From Alcanivorax sp. (GTDB lineage: Bacteria; Pseudomonadota; Gammaproteobacteria; Pseudomonadales; Alcanivoracaceae), in assembly GCF_017794965.1 (NCBI RefSeq), contig NZ_CP051240.1:186001-250000 (forward strand): a stretch of DNA of 64,000 nucleotides, read 5' to 3'. The stretch's first letter is position 1, and every line of letters starts with the position of its first letter. The position numbers were made by a program, and so were the translations under genes. The notes beneath the pieces are model-generated. The model worked only from the letters and a program-made list of their open reading frames with translations, had not been told where the DNA came from and did not search any database. Shown here one piece after another: positions 24,428-32,768 of the stretch.

Positions 24428-25873
24428 ATGTCTGGCCGATTGCTGGCCCGACTCGGTGTCCTGTTCGTGCTGTTGCTGGCGGGACTGCTGGCGGTGATGG
24501 TGAGCCGCACCTTATTGCTGGCCCCGCAGGAACGCAAGGCCGTTGCCCTGCCGGCACTGGCTGAATCCAGTGATGAGCCCGCCATGGTGGCTCGACTGTC
24601 ACGGGCCATTACCTTTCCTACCCTTACCGGCAATGATGCTGCCTTTGATGACTTCCATGCATTCCTGCGTGATGCCTTTCCCCTGGTGCATGCTTCACTG
24701 TCATTAAAGATCTTCGGCCATAGCCTGTTGTTTCACTGGGACAGCGGCCAGGGCTGCAAGCCCACTCTTCTGCTGGCCCATCAGGACGTGGTACCGGTCT
24801 CATCACCGGAAGACTGGCGCTATCCGCCGTTTTCCGGGGTGAATGAGGAGGGATATATCTGGGGGCGGGGTGCCATGGATGACAAGGTTTCGGTCATGGC
24901 TATCCTCGAAGCCGTGGAGGGGATGCTGGCGGCGGACCAGCAACCGCCCTGTGATGTCTGGCTGGCTTTCGGTCACGATGAGGAGACCGGCGGGGTGCAT
25001 GGCGCTGCCAGAATGGCGGCCTGGTTACTGTCGCAAGGGCTGCAGTTCGAACTGGTGCTGGATGAGGGAGGCATGGTGTTGCCGGGCAGTACCCTGGGTA
25101 TCAGCGCGCCGGTGGCGCTGATCGGTATCGCCGAGAAAGGCTATCTCAGTGTGGTTCTGAGGGCCCATGGGGAGCCGGGGCATTCATCACGGCCGCCGGC
25201 GAAGACCGCAGTGGGCCAAGTAGCCGCTGCCATTCAGACGCTGCAGTCGCATCCTCGCCCGGCGTCCCTGGGGATGCCGGTGCGGCAGATGCTGGAACAG
25301 GTGGCGCCCTGGCAACCGTTTGCCAAACGCATGGTCTTTGCCAATCTGTGGCTGTTCGAGCCGCTGGTACTGCAACAGCTTGCCAGCAAGCCGGAGACCA
25401 ACGCCTTGATCCGAACCACCCAGGCACCCACCATGCTCAACGCCGGGGTGAAGGACAATGTGCTTCCTGCCACGGCGGAGGCGGTGGTGAACTTCCGCCT
25501 GTTACCCGGCGAGAGCCGAGACAGCATTCTCGGTTGGCTGGAGGCTATCCTGCCGTCGGACGTGCAGGTCACTGTAAAGGACGGTTTCTTTGCGGAAGCC
25601 TCGTCGATCTCGCCGGCCCACTCCGCTGCGTTTGAACGGGTGGCGGGGCTGGCGGCGGCCTTGCCGGACGAACCGGTGCCGGCCCCCTTTCTGATGATTG
25701 CCGGCAGTGATGCCCGGCATTATCAGGCCTTGTCGGAAAATGTGCTGCGCTTTCTGCCGGTGTCACTGCAGCAGGAAGACATCGCTCGCTTTCACGGGCC
25801 CAATGAGCGGCTGGCCCGTGACCAGTATGCCCTGATGGTCCGCTTTTATGCGGGCGTGCTGCAGAGCAAGTAG
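24428..25873 (+). CDS. Membrane-anchored M20 family peptidase (carboxypeptidase S-like)
   Basis: 481 residues with an N-terminal hydrophobic anchor (about residues 7-30). The di-zinc M20 motifs are LLLAHQDVVPV, IWGRGAMDDKVSVMAILEAVE and WLAFGHDEETGGVHGAARMAAWL. The lid-domain segment EKGYLSVVLRAHGEPGHSSRPP and the C-terminal PFLMIAGSDARHYQAL are also intact. The extra length and anchor resemble eukaryotic-type carboxypeptidase S/PM20D1 rather than DapE. Begins 2 bases after ptsP; substrate unknown. Confidence 0.88.
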   Translation: MSGRLLARLGVLFVLLLAGLLAVMVSRTLLLAPQERKAVALPALAESSDEPAMVARLSRAITFPTLTGNDAAFDDFHAFLRDAFPLVHASLSLKIFGHSLLFHWDSGQGCKPTLLLAHQDVVPVSSPEDWRYPPFSGVNEEGYIWGRGAMDDKVSVMAILEAVEGMLAADQQPPCDVWLAFGHDEETGGVHGAARMAAWLLSQGLQFELVLDEGGMVLPGSTLGISAPVALIGIAEKGYLSVVLRAHGEPGHSSRPPAKTAVGQVAAAIQTLQSHPRPASLGMPVRQMLEQVAPWQPFAKRMVFANLWLFEPLVLQQLASKPETNALIRTTQAPTMLNAGVKDNVLPATAEAVVNFRLLPGESRDSILGWLEAILPSDVQVTVKDGFFAEASSISPAHSAAFERVAGLAAALPDEPVPAPFLMIAGSDARHYQALSENVLRFLPVSLQQEDIARFHGPNERLARDQYALMVRFYAGVLQSK

Positions 25874-25877
25874 GGCT

Positions 25878-26630
25878 TCAGCGGGAGCCGCTGGCTACAA
25901 TCGGCCCGGCGGTCTGCCCATCCGGTTGCCAGCCCTGTTCCAGCATCGCCGGGCCGTTGCTCCTGTCCAGAATCACTGCGCTGCTGGCGCGTGTGCCGTA
26001 GGTGGGGGACTGGATAAAGACCGGCGCCACCAGTCGCTCCAGGTCCAGCCCGACACCGGTATCAGGCAGTTCGTCATCGGCGGGTTGGTGACGGTCGTTG
26101 ACCACGTCCAGAAGCTGTTCCAGTGCCCCCCCCTGTGCGATGACCTCCTGCATATGCCGTTTGGCCCGTTGTACCTTGGGCCAGGGATCATCCATGAGCC
26201 CGTTGCTCAGGCCATGGATGCCCGGTGTGACTGGCTGCGGCGGGGCGCCGCGGTTGCCCAGGTACCACAGGCTCTCCGGCGTGCCCAGCAACAGGTTAAA
26301 GGCGCCATAGTGGTGTTGCTCGCCAGCCAGTTCCCGGGCGAACTGTTCCGGGCTGGCGCTGGATTCCAGGAAGGCGCTGGGTAGCAAGCCGCGGGAGCGC
26401 TCCCCGGGCTGGCGGTCGGTGACCGGTTCGCGGTAGTTGGTGACCACCGCAAAACGGCCGTTGCGGTGAATACCGAGCCAGGTGCCGCCGGCGGTCAGAT
26501 CAATGCCGCAGAAAATATCTCCCCGCCAGCGCGCCGGCTCTGCGGGCCGGGCATGGAACTCATCCCGGTTCGCTGCCACCCGTAACGGGGTGTCAGACTC
26601 CGGCTGCCAGTCCAGCAATACTATACACAT
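25878..26630 (-). CDS. NRDE family protein (TANGO2-like)
   Basis: 250 residues beginning MCIVLLDWQPESDTPLRVAANRDEFHARPAEPARWRG; N-terminal Cys2 and the NRDE motif define the family. Further family features are GGTWLGIHRNGRFAVVTNYREP and SRGLLPSAFL. Related eukaryotic TANGO2 proteins are implicated in heme or lipid handling; the bacterial role is undetermined. Ends 4 bases from the convergent M20 peptidase gene. Confidence 0.9.
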   Translation of the reverse strand: MCIVLLDWQPESDTPLRVAANRDEFHARPAEPARWRGDIFCGIDLTAGGTWLGIHRNGRFAVVTNYREPVTDRQPGERSRGLLPSAFLESSASPEQFARELAGEQHHYGAFNLLLGTPESLWYLGNRGAPPQPVTPGIHGLSNGLMDDPWPKVQRAKRHMQEVIAQGGALEQLLDVVNDRHQPADDELPDTGVGLDLERLVAPVFIQSPTYGTRASSAVILDRSNGPAMLEQGWQPDGQTAGPIVASGSR

Positions 26631-26700
26631 TGGGTCTTCCTTTTCTTTTTACACGCCTGAAGTCATCAACGTAGCAGGGCTTGTGCTCCAATGCTCAGAT

Positions 26701-26755
26701 GCCCGATGGCTTTTAGCGTCAGGCATCGAGCGTCCGGCGTCAGGCGTCCACCCGT
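26701..26755. repeat. GGCGTCA-type heptamer array
   Basis: About five 7-bp units of the form GCGTCAGGCATC/GGCGTCAGGCGTCC with a strict 7-base period, between NRDE and TauE. The same heptamer type recurs near 7609-7632 and, as inverted arms, at 57740-57840. Confidence 0.75.
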
Positions 26756-26797
26756 GCTAGCATACCTGCCTTGCGGTGGTCTGTGTCGGGAGTCGGT

Positions 26798-27601
26798 GTG
26801 CTGGAACTGTTTGTCATCTGTCTGGGTGTGGGCGTCGGCGCCGGGTTGCTGGCCGGGGCGCTGGGTCTGGGCGGTGGCGTGGTGATCGTACCCGCATTAA
26901 TTTTCCTGTTTCATGGACTGGGTTTTGCGCCGGACCTGGTGGCCAAGATGGCGGTGGCCACCTCCTTGAGCACCATCATCATTACCTCCATCAGCGCGGT
27001 ACGCACCCATCACAAGGCCGGCTATGTACGCTGGCCGGTGGTGTTTCGGCTGGGCGCGGGCATTGTGCTGGGCGCCTTCGCGGGCGCGTTTATTGCCGAT
27101 GCCATGAACGGTGAACTGCTGACCCGGTTGTTCGGTCTGTTTGCCATGATCATTGCCCTGCAGATGCTGCTGGCGGGACAGAAAGCATCACGGCCCGGCG
27201 CAGAGGAGCGTTTGCCCGGGGCTGCGGTGCTGGGGCTGGCCGGGGTGCTGATTGGTACCGGGTCCGCCATTTTTGGCATTGGTGGTGGGTCGCTGACGGT
27301 GCCTTTTCTAAGTTGGTGCCGGTTGAAAATGCAGCAGGCCGTGGCGATTTCCTCGGCCTGTGGTCTGCCCATTGCGGTGGCCGGCACGGTGGGGTTTGCG
27401 GTGGCTGGCTGGGATGAATCCCGTCTGCCGGATGGGGCGATGGGCTATGTGTTTTTACCGGCTACAGCCGGTATAGTGCTCACCAGTTTTCCGTTTGCCC
27501 GCCTTGCGGCCAGCATCAGCCATCGTTTGCCCTCTGTCACTCTCAAGAGGGTTTTTGCCGGGGTGCTGTTCCTGCTTGGGCTGAAGCTGTTTTTTGGATA
27601 G
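26798..27601 (+). CDS. TauE/SafE family transporter (sulfite/anion exporter type)
   Basis: 267 residues with about eight hydrophobic segments. The two TauE repeats are seen as GLLAGALGLGGGVVIVPALIF near the start and GTGSAIFGIGGGSLTVPFLSW in the second half. The start is taken as GTG at 26798, placed 5 bases after GGGAG; a TTG at 26771 would add nine residues. The transported anion is unknown. Seven bases before lgt, so probably cotranscribed with it. Confidence 0.88.
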   Translation: MLELFVICLGVGVGAGLLAGALGLGGGVVIVPALIFLFHGLGFAPDLVAKMAVATSLSTIIITSISAVRTHHKAGYVRWPVVFRLGAGIVLGAFAGAFIADAMNGELLTRLFGLFAMIIALQMLLAGQKASRPGAEERLPGAAVLGLAGVLIGTGSAIFGIGGGSLTVPFLSWCRLKMQQAVAISSACGLPIAVAGTVGFAVAGWDESRLPDGAMGYVFLPATAGIVLTSFPFARLAASISHRLPSVTLKRVFAGVLFLLGLKLFFG

Positions 27602-27607
27602 AACGTT

Positions 27608-28405
27608 ATGGAATTTCCTGTGATTGATCCGGTGGCCATCGCTATCGGTCCGCTCAAGGTGCACTGGTACGGGCTGATGTACATGATCGGCTTTGCCGGG
27701 GCCTGGTGGCTCGGTACCGTGCGGGCAAGCAAGCCGGGCTCCGGTTGGACCCGGGAGCAGGTCAGTGATCTGATCTTCTACGGGGCCATGGGGGTGATCC
27801 TCGGTGGCCGTCTGGGCTATGTGTTCTTCTACAACTTCAGCAAGTTTCTCAGTGACCCGGTCTGGCTGTTCCAGGTCTGGGATGGGGGCATGAGTTTCCA
27901 TGGTGGGGCCATTGGTGTGCTGGTGGCCTTTGCCCTGTTTGCCCGCAAGACCGAGAAGCGTTACTTCACGGTGGCAGATTTCATGGTACCCATGGTGCCC
28001 ATTGGTCTGGCGACTGGCCGATTCGGTAACTTCATCAATGCCGAGCTGTGGGGGCGCACCAGTGACGTGCCCTGGGCGATGGTTTTTCCCACCGATCCGC
28101 AACGCTTGCCGCGTCATCCTTCCCAGCTTTACGAATGCCTGCTGGAAGGGGTGCTGCTCTTCATCGTGTTGTGGGTGTATTCCGCCAAACCACGCCCGGC
28201 GGGAGCGGTAACCGGCCTGTTTGGTGTGGGCTATGGTGCCGCGAGAACCTTTGTGGAATTCTTCCGCGAGCCGGATGCCCATATCGGCTATCTGGCCGGT
28301 GGCTGGCTGACCATGGGCATGCTGCTGAGTATCCCCATGATCATTCTGGGGACCGCCATGATGGTATGGGCGTATCGCAACGATGAACGCCAGGCAACAG
28401 CGTAA
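27608..28405 (+). CDS. lgt: Prolipoprotein diacylglyceryl transferase
   Basis: A 265-residue inner-membrane enzyme that transfers diacylglycerol from phosphatidylglycerol to the lipobox Cys of prolipoproteins. Signature sequences are GGMSFHGGAIGVL with the essential His (about residue 98), the Lgt signature GRFGNFINAELWGRTSD (about residues 137-153) and RHPSQLYECLLEGV. Seven transmembrane stretches are visible. It precedes thyA by 12 bases, a frequent lgt-thyA arrangement. Confidence 0.97.
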   Translation: MEFPVIDPVAIAIGPLKVHWYGLMYMIGFAGAWWLGTVRASKPGSGWTREQVSDLIFYGAMGVILGGRLGYVFFYNFSKFLSDPVWLFQVWDGGMSFHGGAIGVLVAFALFARKTEKRYFTVADFMVPMVPIGLATGRFGNFINAELWGRTSDVPWAMVFPTDPQRLPRHPSQLYECLLEGVLLFIVLWVYSAKPRPAGAVTGLFGVGYGAARTFVEFFREPDAHIGYLAGGWLTMGMLLSIPMIILGTAMMVWAYRNDERQATA

Positions 28406-28417
28406 AAAGGTGAGGGC

Positions 28418-29251
28418 ATGAAGCAATATCTCGATCTACTTCGTCATGTGCGTGAACACGGCACCTTCAAGGAAGACCGGACGGGCACGGGCACCTATGC
28501 GGTATTCGGCTACCAGATGCGCTATGACCTGAGTGAAGGCTTCCCCATGCTCACCACCAAGAAGCTGCATCTGCGTTCTATCATCCACGAGCTGCTGTGG
28601 TTCCTGTCCGGCGAGACCAACATCCGTTACCTGAAGGAAAATGGCGTTTCCATCTGGGACGAGTGGGCTACCGAAGACGGTGAGTTGGGCCCGGTGTACG
28701 GCGAGCAATGGCGCAGCTGGAAAACCCCCGATGGTCAGGTCATCGACCAGATCACCCAGGTGCTGGACGAGATCAAGCGCAATCCGGATTCCCGCCGTCT
28801 GGTGGTGAGTGCCTGGAATCCGGCGGTGCTGCCGGATCCGTCCATTTCGCCGGATGCCAATGCGGCGGCGGGCAAGCAGGCGTTGCCGCCCTGTCACTGC
28901 CTGTTCCAGTTTTATGTGGCGGACGGCAAACTGAGCTGCCAGTTGTACCAGCGCAGCGGCGATATCTTCCTCGGCGTGCCGTTCAATATTGCCTCCTATG
29001 CGCTGCTGACCCTGATGATGGCGCAGGTGTGCGGTCTTGAACCTGGTGACTTTGTTCACACCCTGGGCGATGCCCACCTGTATTCCAATCATCTGGAGCA
29101 GGCGGACACCCAGCTGGCCCGCGAGCCCCGTTCGCTGCCCACCATGACCCTGAATCCGGAGGTGAAGGACCTGTTTGCCTTTACCTTCGATGATTTCACC
29201 CTGAGCGATTACGAGCCCCACGCCCACATCAAGGCGCCGGTAGCAATATAG
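28418..29251 (+). CDS. thyA: Thymidylate synthase
   Basis: 277 residues: methylates dUMP with methylene-tetrahydrofolate. The active-site Cys is in LPPCHCLFQFYV. The phosphate-binding Arg residues are in FKEDRTGTGTYAVFGYQMRYDL and RNPDSRRLVVSAWNP, and QRSGDIFLGVPFNIASYALL is canonical. It carries an insertion of about 12 residues (DANAAAGKQA) just before the active site compared with E. coli ThyA. Together with folA, 70 bases on, it forms the dTMP cycle. Confidence 0.97.
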   Translation: MKQYLDLLRHVREHGTFKEDRTGTGTYAVFGYQMRYDLSEGFPMLTTKKLHLRSIIHELLWFLSGETNIRYLKENGVSIWDEWATEDGELGPVYGEQWRSWKTPDGQVIDQITQVLDEIKRNPDSRRLVVSAWNPAVLPDPSISPDANAAAGKQALPPCHCLFQFYVADGKLSCQLYQRSGDIFLGVPFNIASYALLTLMMAQVCGLEPGDFVHTLGDAHLYSNHLEQADTQLAREPRSLPTMTLNPEVKDLFAFTFDDFTLSDYEPHAHIKAPVAI

Positions 29252-29318
29252 AGACGCAACACGCAACACGCTTCACGCAGCACGCGTGGGGCATGGTGCG
29301 TGGTGCGTGATGCGAGGT
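29252..29318. repeat. Inverted ACGCAAC/GTGCGTG heptamer arms between thyA and folA
   Basis: The gap is almost entirely 7-bp periodic. ACGCAACACGCAACACGC and relatives (29255-29284) are followed by an inverted GTGCGTGGTGCGTGATGCG arm (29298-29316) around GTGGGGCAT. It can form a long hairpin between two functionally linked genes. Confidence 0.8.
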
Positions 29319-29322
29319 TTAG

Positions 29323-29832
29323 ATGTCCATTCGACTTTCCATGATGGTGGCCAAGGCCAGTAATAATGTGATCGGCCGGGACAACAAGTTGCCCTGGTAT
29401 CTCCCCAATGACCTCAAGTATTTCAAGCAGGTCACCTTCGGCAAGCCGGTGATCATGGGACGCAAGACCTGGGAGTCCCTCAAGGGGCCGTTACCGGGCC
29501 GTACCAATATTGTGATTACCCGTCAGGCGGATTACGTGGCCGAGGGCGCCAAGGTGGTGACGACCCTGGATGAGGCGGTGGAGATGGCCCAGAACGTGGC
29601 GTTCATCGAAGGTCAGGAAGAAACCGTGATCATGGGCGGGGCGGAGATCTATCAACTGGCGCTGCCAAAGGCGGATCGCCTTTACCTCACCGAAGTGCAT
29701 GCAGAGGTGGATGGCGACACCTTCTTCCCGGATTACGACGCCACCGAGTGGAACGAGATCGGGCGCGAGGACTTCGCCGCCGAAGGCCCAAACCCCTACG
29801 ATTATTCGTTCGTGGTTTACGAGAGAAAATAG
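29323..29832 (+). CDS. folA: Dihydrofolate reductase
   Basis: 169 residues. The NADPH- and folate-binding motifs are intact: MMVAKASNNVIGRDNKLPWYLPNDLKYFKQVTFGKPVIMGRKTWESL, then PGRTNIVITRQ, VIMGGAEIY and TEVHAEVDGDTFFP. The catalytic acid is the Asp of the PND segment near residue 30. Regenerates tetrahydrofolate after ThyA. Confidence 0.96.
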   Translation: MSIRLSMMVAKASNNVIGRDNKLPWYLPNDLKYFKQVTFGKPVIMGRKTWESLKGPLPGRTNIVITRQADYVAEGAKVVTTLDEAVEMAQNVAFIEGQEETVIMGGAEIYQLALPKADRLYLTEVHAEVDGDTFFPDYDATEWNEIGREDFAAEGPNPYDYSFVVYERK

Positions 29833-30241
29833 AGAATAGCTACGAGCTACGCTTGATTCGATAGAGGAGCCCTGAAAAGTCCCGAGCTTCTGCATTGCTA
29901 CGAAGCCGCTGTAGGAACGTAGCGTAGCGGAGTAACGCACGGAGTGCGGCCCCGAAGGGGTGAGCGTAGCGAATAACGAGCCTGCTCGCGATCCGAGCCC
30001 AAGCGAGGTAAGGATTCCAGAATCGCTGTTCGATCTGTAGGAGCACCGTTCAGGGTGCGAACCGAGCTCCAGCGAGGCAAGCGGTGCTGCTGGCCGCCCT
30101 GATGTCAGGATGGATATTGCCACCGCCGTTCGGCCAACATGTTGGCTCTCCAGCAGCTTAAGCAGGCGCGGGGAAAACGCTGCTCGTTTGGCTACAAGTC
30201 AAATTCGCGTTGCTGCTTGTAGCTTGAGGCTTGCAGCTGAT
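29833..30241. repeat. Dispersed intergenic element flanked by inverted CTACGAG/CTTGTAG heptamers
   Basis: No gene. The left arm TAGCTACGAGCTACGCTTG (29837-29855) and the right arm CTTGTAGCTTGAGGCTTGCAGCTG (about 30216-30239) are inverted 7-bp arrays. Between them are ACGAAGCCGCTGTAGGA, CGATCCGAGCCCAAGCGAGG, and a block at 30037-30149 that recurs almost unchanged at 34012-34127 (from CACCGTTCAGGG to CAACATGTTGGCTCTC). Confidence 0.85.
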
Positions 30242-30664
30242 TCACCCCCGCGGCTCGATGATCACTTCACTCTTTACGGATTGGGCAATAAAACACTTCT
30301 CGTGTGCACGTTGATGAAGCGCCTGGATCTGACCGATGTCGGGCTGCTGGCCGTTGAAGGTCACCAGTGGCTGCAGCTTGATCTGCTTCACGAAGATTCT
30401 GGCCTGGTCGTTCTGGCCCAGTACCGCAGAGGGATCATCATCGTAGCTGGCCACGGAAAGTCCTTCCCGGGCGGCTTCGGTCAGGAAAGACAGCAGGTGG
30501 CAGCTGGCCAGGGCCGCGATGAAGGCCTCTTCCGGCTCCATGAATTCCTGTTGCCCATGCTGGCCATCCACCACGCGTACTTCGTTGCCATCGGCCAGGT
30601 GCCACAGGTAATGATCCTGGTTGCCATGGGCTGTCCAGCTCAGGTGCATGGTATGTTGCGGCAC
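30242..30664 (-). CDS. OsmC family protein
   Basis: 140 residues from a GTG start at 30664, chosen because it lies 6 bases after CGGGGGA; a frame from 30730 would add 22 residues unlike the family. OsmC/Ohr hallmarks are EAFIAALASCHLLSFLTEAAREG with the peroxidatic-type Cys, VTFNGQQPDIGQIQALHQRAHEKCFIAQSV with the second Cys, and the PEEAF segment. Members reduce organic peroxides or are of unknown substrate; it is not clearly Ohr. Confidence 0.87.
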   Translation of the reverse strand: MPQHTMHLSWTAHGNQDHYLWHLADGNEVRVVDGQHGQQEFMEPEEAFIAALASCHLLSFLTEAAREGLSVASYDDDPSAVLGQNDQARIFVKQIKLQPLVTFNGQQPDIGQIQALHQRAHEKCFIAQSVKSEVIIEPRG

Positions 30665-30750
30665 AGCATATCCCCCGGTTTGATTCCGTTGTTGTGGCTT
30701 CAGTATGCCATTTATCGGCGCCTTTGCCATTGCAGGATGTAACCGGTTGT

Positions 30751-31464
30751 TCAGGGCTGGTCCTGGTCCTGGTTCGGGCTCCCGGCCAACTCCCAGAAGC
30801 GGAAGATGGCCACGTTGTTAAGGATGGACAGTACGCTGATGGGCAGGGCAATCAGCAGGCTCGCTGCCATGATGTTGGGCACGGCGGTGCTGATGAGACT
30901 GGCCAGCATGCTGCTGATCAGGGTGTAGGTCAGGAACACCAGCACAATCACCAGCAGCAGTGGCCACTGTTGCGATTCGGTCATGGTGAAAGACTGGCGG
31001 ATAGCACGCAGCGGGTTGTGGCGATGCAGCACAACCAGATAGGGCGCGAAGCTGAGCCGGGTATAGACCCAGAGCGCAGGGAAAAAGAACGCCAGCCAGC
31101 CGAGAGCAACGCCCATGGCAATGATGGCGTACGTTGCCAGCAGGGCCGGGTACATCAGTAGTGCGGGCGCCATGCAGGCGAGCAGGCCGGCGGGTTTTCC
31201 GCCACGGCTTGCAGCCAGCTGGGTGATCACCGTGCCTTCCGCCAGGGGGCGGAGCAGCATGATCAGTATCAGGCTGGTGGTGCTGAAGGTGATGCTGCCG
31301 TTCGGGTCGTCGGGCAGGGCGATGGCTGCACCAAAACCCCATTGCAATAACTCGGTGGTCAGGGCAAAGGGGGCGGAAACCAGAAACAGGGGGCCGAGGT
31401 AGCGCCACCAGAAGTAGAGGATTTCGCGAAAACGTTGACCGATCATGGCGTTGCCGACAGACAA
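30751..31464 (-). CDS. Multi-pass inner-membrane protein of unknown function (YciC-like)
   Basis: 237 residues with about six hydrophobic stretches: FLVSAPFALTTELL, ILIMLLRPLAEGTVI, LLMYPALLATYAIIAMGVALGWLAFFFPALWVY, LLLVIVLVFLTYTLISSML and MAASLLIALPISVLSIL. The arrangement, with RLSFAPYLVVLHRHNPLRAIRQSFTMT before the last helices, recalls the UPF0259/YciC membrane family, but the match is weak. A start at 31446 is also possible. No operon partner. Confidence 0.6.
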   Translation of the reverse strand: MSVGNAMIGQRFREILYFWWRYLGPLFLVSAPFALTTELLQWGFGAAIALPDDPNGSITFSTTSLILIMLLRPLAEGTVITQLAASRGGKPAGLLACMAPALLMYPALLATYAIIAMGVALGWLAFFFPALWVYTRLSFAPYLVVLHRHNPLRAIRQSFTMTESQQWPLLLVIVLVFLTYTLISSMLASLISTAVPNIMAASLLIALPISVLSILNNVAIFRFWELAGSPNQDQDQP

Positions 31465-31531
31465 GAAAGTGACGCAACCTTACGTCAGCACCGCGGGATT
31501 TTCCAGCCGGGAAGTGTCCGGCTGAACCGGT

Positions 31532-32050
31532 TCACCACCAGTACTTGCCCCAGTTTTCCGGATTGGCCCAGAACCGTGAATTATTCCAGCTGCGCTCGAA
31601 ATTGTAGTTGTCGAGATCGTAGCTGTAGATGTCCAGGCTGCGCCCGTCGTGACTGAAATGCCCTTGCTCCCGGCAGCCCAGGGCCAGAAAACCGTTGCTG
31701 GGCCAGCGCAGGGTCTGGGGGGCCAGCTTGGGCTGGTAAACCGCCACAACCGAATCGGTATGCAGGTTGCGCAGCAGCCCCATCAGGGCTTCGCCGTCAC
31801 GGTGGGTCATGTATTCCAGCTGGTCCGCCACAATCGCCATGTCCACACGCTCAATCTCTTCAAGCGCAGCAAAGGGCGTGGGGGACTGGATTTCGTGGAG
31901 TTTGCAGTCGTGGTCCTTGCACCACTGACTGACCACCGGGATGGGATTGAGGCTTACTGCCAGAACGGAACGGGGCTGGTGGCTGTCCAGGATAGCGGCC
32001 AGACGTTCCTGGGGGGACTCGGTCATTGGATGTGCCATCGCAGTATTCAT
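31532..32050 (-). CDS. DUF6231-like protein (methyltransferase-fold remnant)
   Basis: 172 residues. RSVLAVSLNPIPVVSQWCKDHDCKLHEIQ resembles a Rossmann first strand without the glycine-rich SAM loop. VDMAIVADQLEYMTHRDGEALMGLLRNLHTDSVVAVYQ resembles the later strands of a methyltransferase fold. The C terminus is aromatic-rich (NNSRFWANPENWGKYWW). Similar short proteins are annotated DUF6231 in pseudomonads. Without the SAM motif, catalytic activity is doubtful. Three Met codons (32050, 32038, 32026) compete as starts. Confidence 0.6.
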   Translation of the reverse strand: MNTAMAHPMTESPQERLAAILDSHQPRSVLAVSLNPIPVVSQWCKDHDCKLHEIQSPTPFAALEEIERVDMAIVADQLEYMTHRDGEALMGLLRNLHTDSVVAVYQPKLAPQTLRWPSNGFLALGCREQGHFSHDGRSLDIYSYDLDNYNFERSWNNSRFWANPENWGKYWW

Positions 32051-32280
32051 GGTTTCAGTCTAACCCCATTACAGGGAACTTTTCGATAGCGGAAAGTAAA
32101 AAGCTGTGTGGTTCGGTGAAGGGGAAGATTGAAGCAGGTCCCGGTTCAACGGGAGTGCTAGCGATGTGTTGCTGATGACGGTTTCGATTGCCCGCCTGCT
32201 CTTGCGATGGCTTGTGTCTTCGTCAAAGGGGGTTGGCAAAGGTTGAATCGTGATGCTGTTCAGATAATCGCAAAGAGGCG

Positions 32281-32322
32281 TTGACGAATGTCTAATCAAT
32301 AATGATAATGATTCTCATTTAA
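32281..32322 (+). promoter_or_regulatory. Sigma-70 promoter overlapped by a Fur box, upstream of hemP
   Basis: TTGACG (32281-32286) and GATAAT (32304-32309) are 17 bases apart. The -10 box is part of GATAATGATTCTCATTTAA (32304-32322), which matches the 19-bp Fur consensus at about 14 positions, with an extra overlapping AATGATAATG. Iron-dependent repression of hemP and the following gene is the natural reading. Confidence 0.87.
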
Positions 32323-32337
32323 GACATGGAGGCCAGC

Positions 32338-32514
32338 ATGACACAGCTAAAGAAGACCGTTACCTCGTCCCCGCGCCGGGTGTCCATCAATGCGGAGAGC
32401 AGTGTGGCAAGTTCCCTGTTGCTGAACCACCAGGGCAAGCTCTGGATTGAGCATGCCGGTGAGCGTTACCTGCTTCGGCGCACGTCCAACAACCGATTGA
32501 TTTTAACGAAGTGA
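32338..32514 (+). CDS. hemP: Hemin uptake protein HemP/HmuP
   Basis: A 58-residue protein. The family core is at the C terminus: LLNHQGKLWIEHAGERYLLRRTSNNRLILTK, in which the LRRT..N.LILTK ending is diagnostic. The ATG at 32338 follows GGAGG by 5 bases; an ATG at 32326 lies before that site. HemP proteins act in hemin-uptake regulation in other proteobacteria. The Fur box directly upstream supports iron control. Confidence 0.92.
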   Translation: MTQLKKTVTSSPRRVSINAESSVASSLLLNHQGKLWIEHAGERYLLRRTSNNRLILTK

Positions 32515-32517
32515 CGC

Positions 32518-32670
32518 TGCACGCAACACGCTTCACACACCAACGCGAAGCAAGGTTCTCATTCCTGAAGTTCCTGTGCCAAACGCGGTAACGTTTTTAT
32601 CGCGGCTCAAGACTTTCAAGCACGGATAGCCTTTCCCCGCGTTGTTGCGTGCAGCATGTTGCTTGTTGCG
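32518..32670. repeat. Inverted ACGCAAC/TTGCGTG heptamer arms around a GC core
   Basis: CTGCACGCAACACGCTTCACAC (about 32518-32539) and CGTTGTTGCGTGCAGCATGTTGCTTGTTGCG (about 32640-32669) are inverted 7-bp-periodic arms. Nothing coding lies between hemP and the HemS-like gene otherwise. Confidence 0.75.
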
Positions 32671-32768
32671 ACTCTCTTTCTCCCTGACGTGGATCGCCAG
32701 CCGCCGCCAGCTTTCCACACCTAATACTGACGCACCGGGAGGTCTGGTGCGTAAGACCTGGAGGCATT

